64,000 nucleotides of DNA from Cryptomeria japonica (lineage: Eukaryota; Streptophyta; Pinopsida; Cupressales; Cupressaceae), in NCBI RefSeq assembly GCF_030272615.1, contig NC_081410.1:256417533-256481532 (forward strand). The letters run 5' to 3'. The position numbers were made by a program, and so were the translations under genes. The notes under the pieces were generated by a model. That model ran no database searches and had not been told where the DNA came from. It saw nothing but the letters and a program-made list of their open reading frames with translations. Of the stretch, positions 1-12,246 are shown piece by piece (positions within the stretch are counted from its first letter, which is position 1; each line of letters opens with the position of its first letter).

Positions 1-2107
1 CACACATGTTGATTTATGTTTTGATTTTTGAAATTGTCTCTTGGAGGGAGTTGTTTAACTATAGCTTTTTCAATTAGTTTAATGTGATTCCATAATTGCC
101 TTAGGTAGAGAATCTTTGGGGTGGTCAACTTAGGTTTGATCTGAGAATTAACTTCAAAGGGGTTTAAAAGGGGTTAAATGGACACCTAGGGGTAGTTTAA
201 AAGTGTTTCCTAAAGCTCATAAGGTATACCTAAGTGTTAGGAGTAATTTTAGGCATGTACCAACTCTTATGTGACCATTTAGACACCCTAAAAAGTGACT
301 TTTCTAAGTTGTGCGAAAATTGAATTTAGAAGGATCATCTAGGTTGTAAACTTTCCTTTTGGATGTGAGATCCCTTTCCCATTTTCTCCTACCTTTCCTT
401 TTTAGTTTTAGAAACTTGTGAGAAATCTCACTAGGGTCTTCTTAAGCAAGAATGAAAGATTTTGAGGGTAATCACCCACTCTCCATTTTTGTTGACAAGG
501 ATTTTGAAAGAAAAAAATTAGATTTGAACTAGGAATTGGCTAAGTGTAGAGAAGCAAGGGGATTGTGGAATTGGGCTGCTCATCCTGAACCAATCTAGCA
601 TACCTTTGGGCAGTTGAAGGTTGGTCAAATTTTCTCTTTGTATTTTATTTATATTGCATGTTGAGTTGAAAGGATTTGCTTGTGTAAAAAGGCTAGATTC
701 TTGCATGTTTTCCTTGAAAAATTATTGTATTCTATGTTTTACTTTTTGTATGCATTTTATGTGCTTGGGAGTAATCAAGGCCTCCTACTCTTGGGAAGAG
801 AGGATGGTCTTGTGGGTGGTAGAAGTGACAACTCTTGAGTGAGAGGCTCTTGTTATGAGAGTGATCACAAGGGATTTTATGTGACCCTTGCTGCATGGCT
901 TGTTTATGCATTTGGGGATAATAAGGAGGGAAATAAGGCATGAATGCCTTGGGGGGGCATAAGGAATGTGGGGTTGTTATACTTATGATGTATTTGGTTT
1001 TCCATGAGGTGGCTATATGTTTTACCATACTTGCAGTCTCCTCAGGGTACTTGGTCCACTACCACCCTTGAAAAGACATCACAATGTGTGGTGCAGTGTA
1101 GCCTGGGTTGGGAATGTGTTTGTGTTGGTTTTCCCCTTGTTTACTATGTTTGCATGTGTGTAATTCTGTCTAGGGTTTGGTTCTCCAAGCTCGGGGGTGG
1201 CTACTAGTTAGCCTAGGCTGGGAGGTGAGCACTCCATGGTCATATCCTTTGATTATTTGCAGGTTGTTGGAAGGAAAGAATATAACAAGTGGAAATTTGA
1301 TGGAGCTATTTACTACAGAAAAATATTTGTAAATGAAATTTTTATTATTTTGAAAAGTCCTCATTTATTAGGAATGAGAGATTCATTTGTAAAGTGACAA
1401 TAAAGTTTTTTGAAATATGTTTTAAAAGGTTGTGATATTTTTAGTATGCTAAATTTCAGAAAAGAAATAAGTATTTTCTAGTTTCAGTTTTCCTATGGAT
1501 CTGAAAAATAACATTCGTGTGTATGGGATATTCTAAAAACAAAGAAAATTGTTTATTCTTTTATGCATTTAAAACAATTTATTAGAAAATAAATGGACTA
1601 GATTTGCATGCATGTGATAGGCTAGAAATAATACATTTTAGATCTATACATGGAAATGCAAAACTTAGTATTTACATCTGTTATTTAAATGATTTGCAGA
1701 AAATAAAATCAAAGATTTTATAGCCATCTCTAAGGTTTTAATTAATAAATTATAGGTTTAATTAGTTGCTGTTAATTTTATTAAATTTTGTCATTTGAAT
1801 AGTTGCTGAAGAATTATCAAACTCTATCATTTGTTTATTGCAGAAATAAATTCTATAGTTAATTAGATTTAGTGGAAGTAAATAAACTCTAAAGATGTTG
1901 TTCTAAGAATATTTAGTACTATCAATTACTTTATTTTTACAGAAATAAAAGCCATATTTAGATAGCCTAACTATTTCTACTTGGCAACAAGGATATTAAT
2001 AAAAAGGAAATAATTAAAATGATTAAACTTGCAGAAAATATCTAATCTGTTTTATTTGTTCAGAATAAAAATAAATGCATGAAAAGAAATTGCCCTAGAT
2101 TCAATAC

Positions 2108-2108
<1 letters not shown>
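1..2108. other. AT-rich DNA without a recognisable gene
   Basis: I see no supported gene here. Short open frames in 620-1210 have no recognisable motif and overlap each other on both strands. From about 1660 to 2070 a phrase like GCAGAAATAAA returns every 60 to 100 bases (near 1697, 1840, 1939, 2030 and 2060), which suggests old, diverged repeat DNA. It could be the decayed flank or LTR of an older element, but I find no copy of the TGTCACAACCC end seen at 5026. Confidence 0.5.

Positions 2109-2182
<74 letters not shown>
2109..2182. repeat. (TA)n microsatellite
   Basis: About 37 uninterrupted TA dinucleotides, followed to 2320 by looser TATATA-rich sequence. Confidence 0.97.
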
Positions 2183-2184
<2 letters not shown>

Positions 2185-2394
2185 AACAACTAATTTATAT
2201 GCATGCGTAAAAGCAAAAAAAATGAATTCATTGCTTAAAAGTTAAATAAATAAACTTCTTGTTTAAAATGTATATATACAAATACTTATATATTTATATA
2301 TATGTGTATATATATATATAATTTATTTCATTTAAATAAACCAAACAAAAACAAATTTAAATAAAACAAATTTAAAAAAAAAAGGCCATTATAG

Positions 2395-2700
2395 GGGAGG
2401 GTCGGCTCTGGCCGAACCACTGTGCAATGCACAGTGGACGGCCTTGATCGACGCCACTGTGAGCATCCACAGTGGATGGCCCAAGGACCGCCACTATGGG
2501 CGACCACAGTGGGCGCCGCCACTGTGGTCGTCCATAGTGAATGGCCCGAGGGTAGCCACTGTGGGTGACCGTCGCCATTGTGGTAACCCACAGTGAGCGG
2601 AGCTGCCCCAGGGTCGCCGCCTGTAGCCTTCACAACCTCTGCCCCCACCCTTTTGCCATGGCCGCCACCCGACCCTATTCGGCCCTGTGCAGGGAAGAAA
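2395..2700. repeat. GC-rich island of short hairpins in AT-rich DNA
   Basis: A sharply GC-rich block between AT-rich flanks. CCACTGTG and CACAGTGG alternate with 4 to 6 base spacers and form small hairpins at 2417-2437, 2454-2475, 2491-2512 and 2520-2539. A wider stem pairs 2558-2567 with 2586-2595. The loose repeat unit is about 38 bases. The minus-strand open frame across it is low-complexity Gly/Pro/His/Trp-rich sequence produced by the repeat, so I do not call a protein. Confidence 0.7.
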
Positions 2701-2845
2701 AAGAAACAAAAAAAAATGAAGAATAGAACCCTAGCCTGGTTAGGGCTAGGGTAAAATGTGGACAATAGAAGAGTAAAATAAGGAGGGGCTTATTTTATAA
2801 TATAAAGAAGGGTTAGGGTTTGCATGGTAATAACACTTTAGTTTC

Positions 2846-2848
<3 letters not shown>

Positions 2849-2880
<32 letters not shown>
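2849..2880. repeat. (TA)n microsatellite
   Basis: About 16 TA dinucleotides; the flanks stay AT-rich up to about 3490 and hold no recognisable gene. Confidence 0.9.
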
Positions 2881-2884
<4 letters not shown>

Positions 2885-3509
2885 TATCATATATATAGGG
2901 TTATGAATATAGCTTGGACAAAATTGTAGAGTTTCTATATTATAAGCAAATTTGAACAAGTTGTATAATTTTTGTTTAAGGAAAATTATTTATATAATTT
3001 ATATATATTAAAGATATTTTATAATTTATTAAATATATTAATGTTATTTTAAACATTAATAATGTTGTTGTTAAAGGGCAACTGGTAGGTCAAAATAATT
3101 TTATTAGAAATTTGTTGTTAAATATAAGGATATAAAAGAAAAGGGATGTTTTTAGATGATATTAATAATAAACTTGTGGAAAATATTCCTTTGAAATTAA
3201 TTGTCTCATTAGTCGATTTATTTTAATAATGATTGATTAAAATGTATTTTAGGCAATTTAAACTTAATAGAGATTAATAATATCTCTGCCAAATAGTTTG
3301 GGAAGTTTGATTTAATTAACTAATGACCATCTTCGATGAGTCAATAAATTTATTTCTTATAGGCAATCCGCATTTAATTTTTAAATTATTCTCGTCTGCT
3401 TGAGTTAATGTTGTAAGTTACTCAAACATAGTTAAGACAAAACTTGTTAGTGCATTTCATAATTGCAATTTAATGTTATTAAGTTGGAATTTCAAAAAAA
3501 AAATTTATC

Positions 3510-4928
3510 TTGTTCGTGCCCAAAAGTTTGGGCATGACACAAGGTCATGACCCATGGTATGAGCAAGTCAAATTGACATTAGAACATGATCCAACCGATC
3601 CTACGATTGAAGGGTATACATTAGATGAAGATGGGTTGCTCAGATACAATAATAGAATCTATATTCCTAATTCAGGAAACTTAAGGGAAGTAGTCTTGTC
3701 AGAGGCTCACAATGTCGCTTATTCAGGGCACCTCAGATTTAACAAACTTTATGTAGATCGAAAGAAGTCATACTTTTTGCAAGGGATGAAGAATGACATA
3801 GTCAAATATGTGGTTAAATGTTTGGAGTGTCAAAGAGTAAAGGCAGAACATAGACACCCAGCTGGATTGTTACAGTTACATGATGTACCTCAACACAAGT
3901 GGCAAGTTATTAGCATGGATTTTGTGCAAGGGTTGCCCATGTCACCTTTTAGGCATGATACAATAATGGTGGTAATTGACAAACTCACTAAGGTGGCACA
4001 CTTTATACCAGGGAACCTGACGGATGATGCACCTACCTTGGCTAGGCACTTTGTTAAGGAAATATTTAGGTTGCATGGAATACCAGAGAAAATCATATCA
4101 GATAGAGATGCTAGATTCACTTCAAGGTTTTTGACAACTCTTCAAGCAACTTTGGGAACTCAACTAAATTTTAGCACTGCATACCATCCTGAAACTGACT
4201 GTTAGACAGAAAGGACAAATCAGATTATGGAAGATCTACTTTGCACGTACTGCATGGACCAACAGAAGAAATGGGAAGAGTACCTACCTCTAGTAGAATT
4301 TGCTTACAATAATACATATCAAACATCTTTGGGAATGGCACCTTTCGAAGCATTGTATGGTAGACCGTGTCAAACACCTTTGAGTTCAGATAGTTTTGAA
4401 GATAGAGTAATTGTTGGGCCAGATATGCTGAAGGAGATGGAAAGGAAAACTAAGGAAATTAGATAGAAATTGAAGGAAGCCTCAGATAGGCAGAAAATTT
4501 ATGTAGACAAGAACAGGACACTAAGGGAGTTTGAGGTGGGAGAGAAAGTCTTCCTAAGGGTTAGGCCACACAAGAGTTCCATAAGGTTTGGGAAAAAGAC
4601 TAAGCTTGCACCTCGTTATGTTGGACCCTTTGAAATATTGGGAAGGATTAATCCAGTTGCATATCGGTTGGCCTTACCTCCCCAGTTGAGCTGAATCCAT
4701 GATGTCTTCCATGTATCTCTTCTTAAAAAGTATGTACCTGATGAGAAACACATTTTGAATTGGGCTTCTTTACAAGTCCAGGAAATGGGAGGAATAATGA
4801 TAGAGCCATTCAAAATCTTGGAGAGGCGCCAGTGCCAATTGCTCAACAAAGAGGTTGATCAATGCAAAGTACAATGGAACCAGTATGATGAGAAGAATGC
4901 CACGTGGGAAGATACTAGAGAGATGTAG
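3510..4928 (+). pseudogene. Tekay/Del-type chromovirus pol remnant (integrase, chromodomain)
   Basis: This is the 3' part of a Ty3/gypsy polyprotein. In order it shows the integrase zinc-binding HHCC region (HNVAYSGH then CLECQ), the integrase core ([22 protein letters not shown]), the C-terminal GPFEILGRINPVAYRL block, and a chromodomain-like end (EPFKILERR to ATWED) that may steer insertion to particular chromatin. Gag, protease, reverse transcriptase and RNase H are missing; the frame begins in the RNase H-integrase linker. Stops break it near 4203 (TAG), 4464 (TAG), 4692 (TGA) and 4926 (TAG). The wording of the integrase and the chromodomain point to the Tekay/Del clade. The LTR follows directly. 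Confidence 0.93.
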
Positions 4929-5010
4929 CAGTTGTTTCCTTTTTTGTTTTAATCATGAACTATAGACTCTTTTGGATGCGTTCAATAAGTGCATCGGGAC
5001 GATGCACAAA

Positions 5011-5025
5011 TTAAGGGGGGGAGGA
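5011..5025 (+). promoter_or_regulatory. Polypurine tract of the chromovirus
   Basis: TTAAGGGGGGGAGGA ends directly at the TGT that opens the LTR at 5026. Such a tract primes plus-strand DNA synthesis. Confidence 0.85.
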
Positions 5026-6384
5026 TGTCACAACCCTCCTCTATCACTTTTTGATTTAAATACAATTCTATTATGTTTTTGGTTAAATTACTTAAAATGA
5101 TTGAATAAATGTTATAAAAGAATAAAATGAACACACACAAACACTTGGAGAATATAATTCAAAAGGCATTATTTTTATTTATTTATTTTCCACTCCCAAA
5201 TATGGTACATGTTGTAGGAAGAATAAGAAGCTTCTAGATGAATCTCCACCACCTTGCATGTAACTCCCCCACTAAGTTTAATCAATTTGCATGAGTCCAA
5301 TATTGGAAAAGAATCTCCTTTTTAATTAAATTTTTTAGATAGTGGAATGGAGAGATTTTTCTTATAAAATGATATGCAAGTTTCAAAGAAGGGAGTTGAT
5401 TATGTTTTGAAGGAAATTTCCCAAGTTTTTCTTTGGTAGTCTCATTTTTGTTGCATGATTTTTAAGTTGTTGTTTGAAGGATCTCTCTCAAGTTGCAAGG
5501 AAGGATCAAAGGATAGCTAGAGAATTCAACATCAAGCTTCAGTAAACCAGGTTCTCTCCTTTTGTCATATGAGGAATTTGTATTTATCAAAAAAATATAT
5601 ATAGTTTCTAGATTCTTTAGTTGAATATGGTTTTCTGAAAGAAATCATTTTTCTTATTTGCTAGATAGGAAGAAAATCTATTTTGTTTTCTTTAAAGAAA
5701 TATAGTGATATAATTCTTTCTCTTTTTAAATACAAATGCAGACTTCTCTTGCATATTTTATTTAATCTATTTAAAGGGTAGAAAATCAGATTTTTTGCTT
5801 TTCTGTTTTCTCTTGAAAACTAGAGATGATATTGAATATAAAAATAAATAAATCTCTCTCTCTGTGAATGAATAAATGAATCTCTTCTTCTTATTTAGGA
5901 ATAAAATGCAACTATATTATTTATTTTATTTAGGAAATATGGACATAATCTTGCTTTTTGTTTTTTCCAAAGATTGTAGATCTGTGCAAAAAATCATATT
6001 TCCTTTATTTTTAAATCTCTTTTCTGAGATTAAAACTCTTCCCTGTGTGATTTGAATCTTAATCCTTATTTCTTCCCTCAAATTCATTTTTCTGGCTCTT
6101 CAAATAGAAATCTGAAATGTGAAAATTAGTTGAAATGGAGGAATAGATTTCGCTATGAATAATCCTCTGTGTTATTCTCATTAGGTTCCATTAATATTTT
6201 TATGTCTAGTTATCTAATTCTCTTGGGAATAATAGTTGAAAACTAAGGAATAAATCTCTTTGTAAATAACTCTCTATGTTATTCACTCCTATAAATAAAT
6301 CCTTATTGTTTACATTAATATTTTATCTCTCATATACTGGTTAAATACTACTCTTTGTGCTTAAATAAATTAAAACTGGAAAGC

Positions 6385-6419
<35 letters not shown>
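6385..6419. repeat. TA-rich microsatellite inside the LTR
   Basis: An imperfect (TA)n tract interrupted once by AAA; it lies just before the GC-rich island. Confidence 0.85.
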
Positions 6420-6479
6420 CTAAATCTAAGTATTTAAATTATTGTAAAAGAAAATAAAATAAAATTTGATGCAACACAC

Positions 6480-6725
6480 GCACAGCGAAATGAATTCGCA
6501 TAGGTTTGAGGGCCGCTGCAAGAGGGGATGGGCAGAGTTAATACCACAGGTTGGGTGGGTACCTAGTGGTACCCTCCACTAACCTGCGGTCACTGCTACG
6601 GTAGTGGTCATAGGGTAGTGGGGGGAACCATGGTGGTCCCCACATCACTGCGGGTTTGCGCCCACAGGCCCGCAATGATGATGGGACCCATGGGCCCTTC
6701 CCACTCCCCGGTACCATGCCATTAA
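6480..6725. repeat. GC-rich palindromic island within the chromovirus LTR
   Basis: A block of about 245 bases that is much richer in GC than its flanks. It holds short self-complementary runs, for example GGTACC repeated around TAG near 6570, GGGGAACC paired with GGTCCCC near 6632, and GGGACCCATGGGCCC near 6683. In layout, though not in sequence, it resembles the island at 2395-2700. Confidence 0.55.
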
Positions 6726-8254
6726 ACAAAATTCAAATTCAAATGTTAAGTGTTAAATTCTCTTTTTTTATATATATAAAATTTTAGTGTAATTAAATTC
6801 TTTTATATATATATAAAATTTTAGTTTAATAAAATTTTAAACTTAGGTAAATTTTTAGATTTATAATTACTTTTAGCAATTTATAAACTGTAAATTAAAT
6901 TATACCAAATATTATAAATTAGATTCTATTTTTTTTCCACTTAAGCAATTGATCCATATTAAATGATTTGAAGCTAAATTCTATTTTGGAATTAGTGGCT
7001 TTATAAGCGATATTCTCGCATGTAACTTACACTACCTTCGCCTCATGCAAATTCTTGACATTGATTACATTATTGGCGTTTCCATCTCCATGCAAGTTTC
7101 ACTTTTAATTATTGATATGCAAGTTTCATAATTATCATTTTTATGCAAGTTATATTTCAAGTTTTGAATAATAAATAATGTTAGTTATGGTTTTTTTTTA
7201 TTCCGTGTAATTCATCAAGTAGTTATTTCAATTAATTGAGCTTTGCATACGCGTTCAATTCATAATTATTTTCCAAGCATGATGTTTTTCATAAGTTAGA
7301 AAATTAAATAAAGGAAGTTGGAAAACCAAAACCTAGCAGCGTTCGGTATATACAGTGCCTTTGGGTCATGCTTACGGGTAATGTCGCCGTGTTGAACTAC
7401 TGCACTTAACACGTAATAAAGCTGCATCAACGACGTCTATGGCATCATCCCCATAAATCGTCTAGGAGTAATAAGGGACACTTGGAAGTTAAAATCCAAG
7501 GGGTAGGTAATCCCCCTTGGATCGATAATTTAATAAGATAATTCTGAAACGATCTTTCATCCGCTGAGTTAAACTATAGTAAACCCCTATAGGGATGATG
7601 AGTGAAATGCTTTTATGAAATTGATTTAATCTCGAAGAATTGTTGTCGATTGACAATTGGTCAAGGGTGACGCTTATGATAAGAATTAGGATCTAGTTGT
7701 TTTAGGCCACAAGAAATAGCACATCTTGAGCCTTTGCTTAAGCGCTACCATCGTGGGTAGCAACCGCAGAGAAATTGTCTTGGACATTGACCCTAGAAAG
7801 GGTTGCGTACCCACTAATCAGTTTACATCAAACCATAGAGTAGGAAATAGAACTACATATTTTACACCTTGATTCTATGTCGAAACAGGTATGTAGGCAA
7901 TCTTGGGACGGAGTTGTCCCTAGTACTTAGGCGTTCATGGGTGGGGTCTAGGCTTGGTAAGAAGAAGGGTTGAATAGAATCCTAATTTGCAAGATAAGTA
8001 TAAAAAAACAAAAGGGAAAAATTAAATCAATGCATACTCAGAAGGAATCCCGTATGGATTCGCTTGACTTCCCAAGGCTTTAAGCCAAATTCTGAGGTGG
8101 AACTCAAGCTTGTACTATGTTATTTAATTACTCCTAAGGATGGTGACCTCGGTGCACTTATGTTAGAAGAGTGTAGTACTTAGTGAGTGGATCAGGACCT
8201 AAATGGTCCCGATGAGTCTAAGTCTCTAGCTAGAGCACCTCCTCTCTCGATTGG

Positions 8255-8400
8255 ATAGATGCCTACCCCGTATGGGTAGATGCCTATCCCGTATTGGATA
8301 GATGAAATCTTATGTCCCGTATGGACCAATGCCTAACCCATATGGTTAGATGCTCATCCCGAATGGATGAATGCCTAATCCAAATGGATGGATGCCCAGA
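8255..8400. repeat. Imperfect 20-24 bp tandem repeat near the LTR end
   Basis: Six to seven diverged copies of a unit like GATGCCTAYCCCGTATGG repeat here. The array lies about 100 bases inside the inferred right end of the LTR. It opens a short minus-strand frame rich in Ser-Ile-Arg repeats, which I take as a by-product. Confidence 0.75.
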
Positions 8401-8487
8401 GTATGCAATTGAATCAAACACAATGATTAAATTAAACAAAAAAAAAGAGGTCACATTTTGTTGAGTTAAGTATGGTGGGTTATTACA

Positions 8488-11004
8488 TCTACCTTGTGCC
8501 ATCTATGTGTGTATTTGGAAATGTATAAAAATCTAATATATTTTGATCTATGCTTTCAAAATGCACATCCCATTATGAAGTTGCTTTTGGGTTGAAGCTA
8601 TGATCAAGATTGGTATGATTTATGCTTAATTTAATTAACCATTTCCCTAATCATTGGTATTTTAACCCATAGATTTCAAAAATACAAAGCAAACAAGATG
8701 TAAAAGAAGCTAATAATTCTCAAAAGATCAAAATATTCAAAGTTAAAGTTCTTTTCTGAACCATCATCGACAACTGATCAAGGAAATTTACAATGGAATG
8801 GTGAAGTCATTTCAAAGTTGGTTTACAAACTAGCGATTTTGAATTCACACTCTGCAAGTGAAGGTCCCTTGTGAGTCACCAAAAAATTTGAATTCTTTGA
8901 CTACAACTATATTGAATTGTGCTTCAATCTTATGAAATTATGATCATCACAACCTTAGTCTTCTCTTTTAGGCAAGTGATTGTTGAAAGGATCCATTTTC
9001 AATGGTTTTTGCACTTGGAAGACTCACAAAAAAACAAAGAGATAATGTGGAGAAGTTTTAAAGATTTTCTGCCTACGTGCCACATATTTGAAGGTGAAAA
9101 CAAGTTTCTTGTGTCCTCTTTGAAATATTTTGGGTTCAAAAGAAGGTGCCTCACATACAAGACACATGTAAGACTTTTGTGAGGCTTACAAGTGTCTTGT
9201 ATCACTCAAGAAACTTTGTTGAAATGTCATGTGTCCCAAACATGTGTGGGTCTATCAAGATTAACAAAGAATTTTAGGAAGTCATAAGGGGAAGTGTCAC
9301 TTATCAACTGAGTAGAGTTTTCACAAGCCCTTGATTCAAGAAGGAACTATAGGCACACCTTTGGTTCATTAAAAATAGAATGAACCTAGATGCCTACTAG
9401 ACCTAAAGTAGAATCAAAGTCCATAATTTTTTAAAAGAAACCACATGTTGAAATCATTTTCCTAAAAAATGATTAAAATCTAGGTGGTGCTCATTCCTAA
9501 AGTTAAGGGGATATGATAATGTAAAAGATCCTTCATGTGGGGATAGTTACAATGTTCATCATGATTTGATGAACATGTGATGGGTACGCACAGGAGGATT
9601 CAATTGCAAAAATCATTATGACTCTTAGGGATGATCTCTTTAAAAGCCTACAAGCATTCTTGTAATAGGGGTTCAACACTTTTTGAAATAAAGGATACTG
9701 TAATTCTCTCTCTAATAAAAAATTGAAATAATATTTTTGATTTTATTAATTTACATATATGGCCTAACCTTATCATGTTTGTTCTTAGGTTGGGCATTAG
9801 ATTGTTCCTTTTCTTTTCTTTTTCTTGTTTTGCCTAAGTTTACATGCTCGGTGTCATTTTAATTTAAAAGTTGTTGTTGTATATTCATTTTGGCTTCTCT
9901 ATTTTCTATTAAATCTATGAAGGATGGATCATGTAGAATATTTCACTCTTCCATTTTCCTTGGATTAGGAATTGATTATGCCATTAAGAAACAATCTTTT
10001 AAGAATGGTTAATTATTGTGAGAATCCCAAAGTATTACTCTTTTTCCATTGAGCCTTGATAGGTGCTAGACATAGGAGGATTTGAAAGCTATGCCCTATG
10101 TTTGATTCACTTCATTCTCCTCTCAACAATGAAGGGTTGTGGTGTGATGTGCTCATTTTTTGGAATCGATGTTTCTTTGTGATTTAAAAAAAAGGGAATT
10201 AAAGTTTTGTAAAAGATCTACTTTTGGTGTATCACCTTAGTTTATCTTTTTCCTTTCTTTTCATTCTCCCCTCTGCATTTCCCCTTCCAATTAAAGAGTC
10301 AGATTTTTAAATTTGGAGGTTATTTCTCAGATCACAAAATTAAATTAAGGTCCCACAGCTATGAAATTTTTGGACTTCCCTTCAAAGGTGCAAACCTTTT
10401 AGGGATCAACAATTACTAAAAATTTATAATCTATAGACTTAGTAATCCTAATATAATTCAAATTATTTAAGAATGACTTTCTTTTTCTCATGTGACATTT
10501 TTACATTAAAGAATACTCTAAACAAATGGATAAAATAAATTGAATTTCAACTGCTAACTCATAATAAAATAAAGAAATTGGTAGGTGTAATCATATAATG
10601 TGGTCACATATGTGGTTCTAAGTTTCAACATAATCAAGATTTAAACTATATTTTATAACATAACATTTATAATTGTAGTAAATATAATCTTTCTTCAATA
10701 TAGAAGTCAAAACATTAATATTAAAAAAAAATTAAAAAATGTTACTTCATTATAGAAGAACCAATTTTCTAATTAAACAATTGTTCAAAATATTGAAGAA
10801 AGCCTCTAATAGAGTAACATGTAATTGGAACAATATTCATCACCTGAACCATCTTTGAAAATATTTGCCTAAGCTACCCATGCCTCTAAGTCCCAAACAT
10901 AAGATAATAAAGAAAAACCTACAAACCAGTTATAGATGGTAGGTTATAAATGTTGGATTAAATATTGATCTCTAATATCATGTAAGAGAAAAGATTGCAC
11001 TCTA
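8488..11004. other. Unassigned non-coding DNA
   Basis: No recognisable coding domain on either strand. An 87-codon plus frame at 8919-9182 has no motif I know. If the LTR fragment at 11012 is a minus-strand 5' LTR, this stretch could be the decayed interior of that copia element, but no gag or pol motif supports this. Confidence 0.5.
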
Positions 11005-11011
11005 ATACCAT

Positions 11012-11332
11012 ATTAAAGCTGATTGCTCAATCCCACAACGCCTGAAGATCACATGCAATCAAACACCTATCATAAAATGATAGATAGAAAGACTATGGGG
11101 GACAAAAGATAAATGATCCAAAAGGATGAATTGGAATGAATATCTCAATAATTTAATGAATATACAATGTACAAAGATTATCTTTTATAGAGATAACAAA
11201 GATTTCCTAAGCTAAATTTAGGACAACTAAAGGTGAACACAAGAGAAGCTAAATAAAATCTTGACTCTAACTAAAATAGAAGCACAAAAGCAAACTAGAA
11301 GCACAACTAAGTGAACTTAAGAAAAAATATTT
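11012..11332 (-). repeat. Copia-like LTR fragment (minus orientation)
   Basis: On the left, GCACTCTAATACCA matches the complement of the initiator-Met primer-binding site often seen in plant copia elements, followed by TATTAAAGCTG as a degraded LTR end. Bases 11185-11330 match 12100-12246 in reverse complement, including a TATA box (TCTATAAAAG on the minus strand). Bases 11012-11110 match 18735-18826 in reverse complement. It is truncated near 11332. Confidence 0.6.
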
Positions 11333-12064
11333 TTATTGTTGGTGCTAATTCTTCCTTGGTTTTGCTTTGGAGTGAGCTATGTATTCAATATTTGTTCATA
11401 TTTACTATCTAGATGTAGTGGTTGTATTTTAGTGAGATGGAGATTTTACCATATAGACACTCTTGCATTTTAGTTTTTTGAATGGGATCTTCCATTTTTT
11501 GTTGATCGGTGTTCTTTAGACCATCGACACCTATGTTTTCAACTAGTAGTTTACTCTTGCATGGTTAAAATAGTGTCGTTGGGGCCACTCGTATAGATTT
11601 ATCTACCATCTATATCTTTGATTGTGAGATGTTTTACCTTTATTTTCCATATATTTGTTTGAGTAGTGTCATTGGGGAACTCATCAAGATTGTTGTCTTC
11701 TTGATCATGAACATCATCTTAGTTTCAAAGAAATTTCTTCATTTCAGCACTATAGAAGTCTCTTTGTTTGACAGTTGTCTATAACTTCTTCATGCTTTAG
11801 AGGGTGTTCTTCATGTTCCTCTTTTTTTGGGACAAATTATATGAGGCTTATTAATCCTTCATTCCTTTTGTAGTTCATGTTTTCTCATGCATTGAATATC
11901 TTGCTTTTAGAGAGGGGTTTTTTCCCATGTGGTTTTCTCCTTTTCTCTACTTAGAGAGACCTCTTTTTTATACTTGGGTACTTAATCAAGCCCTTTTTGT
12001 TAGGAGCCAATCTTGCATTCATTCATTTAAAGGTTTTCTACTTCACCCTAAGTTTACTTAAGAG

Positions 12065-12246
12065 GGGTGTTAAGACATTTTAACAACTAGTTATGCTTTT
12101 TTGCTTAAGTTCACTAAGTTGTGTTTCTAGTTTATCTTTGTGCTTCTATTTTAGCTAGAGTTGAGCTTTATTTTAGTTCCTCATGCATTCACCTTCAGTT
12201 CTCCTAAATTTAGCTTAGGGAATATTTGTGCTCTCTATAAAAGAAC
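12065..12246 (+). repeat. Copia-like LTR fragment (plus orientation) with TATA box
   Basis: It starts with a TGTTAAGACATTTTAACA-like end and is an inverted copy of 11185-11330, roughly 85% alike by eye. TATAAAAG at 12236-12243 would be the promoter TATA box. The match stops just after it. The missing R-U5 end of the same LTR family appears at 18735-18826. Confidence 0.6.

Larger units (their letters stand above)
5026..8487 (+). repeat. 3' LTR of the chromovirus (about 3.46 kb)
   Basis: It starts TGTCACAACCCTCC right after the polypurine tract and most likely ends GGTGGGTTATTACA at 8487. The two ends are imperfect inverted repeats with TGT/ACA termini. The interior is AT-rich to about 6480, then a GC-rich island, then AT-rich again. 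Near 7890 there is a CAGGTATGTAGGCAA phrase of a kind common in plant gypsy LTRs. There is no 5' partner in the window, so the right boundary rests on the terminal symmetry alone. Confidence 0.72.

Noticed and set aside
2328-2765. 145-codon minus-strand open frame with a hydrophobic start
   Set aside because: Its sequence is a by-product of the GC-rich hairpin repeat; no motif, low complexity.
8919-9182. 87-codon plus-strand open frame
   Set aside because: No motif, overlapping minus-strand frame of similar length, no promoter or homology context.
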